5,586 bases of DNA from Acidimicrobiales bacterium (GTDB lineage Bacteria; Actinomycetota; Acidimicrobiia; Acidimicrobiales; Poriferisodaliceae). The first letter of the stretch is position 1. Every line of letters starts with the position of its first letter. The translations under genes were made by a program, and so were the position numbers. The stretch spans positions 1 to 5,586 of the forward strand of contig JAHDHM010000207.1 in the NCBI GenBank assembly GCA_020631315.1, in the 5' to 3' direction. This document shows, in pieces, positions 4,914-5,586 of this stretch. The notes below the pieces were generated by a model. It saw only the letters and a list, made by a program, of their open reading frames with translations. It was not told the DNA's origin and ran no database searches.

Positions 4914-5586
4914 TCAACCAGTGATCGAAACCACGGTCTTGCCGGTGGCGTGACCCGACTCGGCGGCCTCGATCGCCGCCGGGGCATCCGCGAGCGACAC
5001 GACGTTCGACACGACCGAGCGCAGGCGGCCGTCGGCGGCCATCGTGGCGATCGTCGTCAGCTGCTCGATGGTCGGACGGTTCGTGAACGTGACCCATCGC
5101 TGCGGCACGAATGGCGCAGCGAACACCCCGGAGAACAGTCGCGGAATCGGACCGAACACTGACCCGCCTCCATCGCCGTTGATCGGCATCACGACGCCAC
5201 CACGACGAACGAGCCGGCGAAGCTCACCGAACGAGGCCGTGCCGCCGAGCTGGATCGCGGCGTCGAAGCCGCTCCCCCACTCCTCGACCGGCACCGACGA
5301 GTGATCGACGACGTGATCGGCACCGAGTGACTCGACCATGTCCACGTTGTGCGCTGACGCGGTCGCCGTGACCTCCATGTCGAGGTCCTTCGCGATCTGC
5401 ACCGCGAGGTGGCCGATGCCGCCCGAACCGCCGGCGATGAGCAGCCGTCCGCCTGCACCCACACCGCTGCGGTCCCGGACCGCCTCCAGCGCCGTGCACC
5501 CGGCCAACGGCAACGCCGCCGCATCGTGCTCGGCCACCGAGGTGTCGATCGGCACCACGACGTCGTGCGGGAGCGACACGAACTCG
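4914..5586 (-). CDS. MDR-family NADP-dependent oxidoreductase, quinone-oxidoreductase-like (5' end outside window)
   Basis: The last 223 residues of a medium-chain dehydrogenase/reductase. These enzymes use NADPH to reduce quinones, enones or related carbonyls. The visible part begins in the catalytic domain with EFVSLPHDVVVPIDTS. This is followed by the family signature AAALPLAGCTALEAV and the nucleotide-binding strand LLIAGGSGGIGHLAVQIAK, a glycine-rich Rossmann motif. LGADHVVDH and GGVVMPINGD follow, and the C-terminus GHATGKTVVSITG matches the usual HA-GK-VL ending. No structural-zinc cysteine cluster is seen in the visible part, which fits the zinc-independent quinone-reductase branch; the N-terminal third is not visible. 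The GTG at 5579 is internal, since coding homology continues to the window edge. It converges on the membrane-protein gene across the long hairpin. The substrate is not predictable. Confidence 0.9.
   Translation of the reverse strand, partial: EFVSLPHDVVVPIDTSVAEHDAAALPLAGCTALEAVRDRSGVGAGGRLLIAGGSGGIGHLAVQIAKDLDMEVTATASAHNVDMVESLGADHVVDHSSVPVEEWGSGFDAAIQLGGTASFGELRRLVRRGGVVMPINGDGGGSVFGPIPRLFSGVFAAPFVPQRWVTFTNRPTIEQLTTIATMAADGRLRSVVSNVVSLADAPAAIEAAESGHATGKTVVSITG

Overview
The window is a high-GC chromosomal segment with G/C-rich third codon positions, GTG starts and several genes without a clear Shine-Dalgarno. This suggests an actinobacterium. The gene content fits marine or freshwater Acidimicrobiia of the Ilumatobacter type, partly because halohydrin dehalogenases are known from Ilumatobacter. 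The taxonomic call is inference; no rRNA or tRNA is present to anchor it. Coding density is very high, with no gene-free stretch above about 65 bases.

Layout, left to right. (1) The 3' end of typA/bipA, a translational GTPase, on the + strand, enters from the left edge. (2) Convergent to it is a two-gene minus-strand operon. Its first gene is SDR-fold and carries the two hallmark motifs of halohydrin dehalogenases, T-X4-[F/Y]-X-G and S-X12-Y-X3-R, in place of the cofactor-binding and Tyr-Lys motifs of ordinary SDRs. Its second gene is a VOC-superfamily protein that overlaps it by 4 nt. (3) Divergent from that pair is a tightly packed + strand run of four genes. They encode an APH/ChoK-fold phosphotransferase-like protein, a PKD-domain lipoprotein, a serine-hydroxymethyltransferase-like PLP enzyme and a small four-helix membrane protein. 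(4) A 12-bp hairpin closes this run and faces a convergent, right-truncated MDR-family (quinone-oxidoreductase-like) oxidoreductase on the minus strand.

How the genes may work together. The dehalogenase and VOC protein are almost certainly co-expressed. A dehalogenase converts vicinal halohydrins to epoxides, or runs in reverse with other nucleophiles, so the pair may handle halogenated or epoxide compounds; the VOC reaction is unknown. The four-gene run is spaced like an operon, but its products do not form a recognisable pathway. Two of its enzymes have lost residues central to their families: the phosphotransferase has Ser where the metal-binding Asp of the DFG-equivalent is expected, and the SHMT-like enzyme keeps the PLP lysine and carboxylate arginine but lacks the catalytic Glu, a Tyr and the PLP-stacking His.

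The most notable content is the halohydrin dehalogenase, which automatic annotation would probably label a generic SDR oxidoreductase. Next are the two family members with altered active sites. I see no mobile element, CRISPR array or RNA gene.
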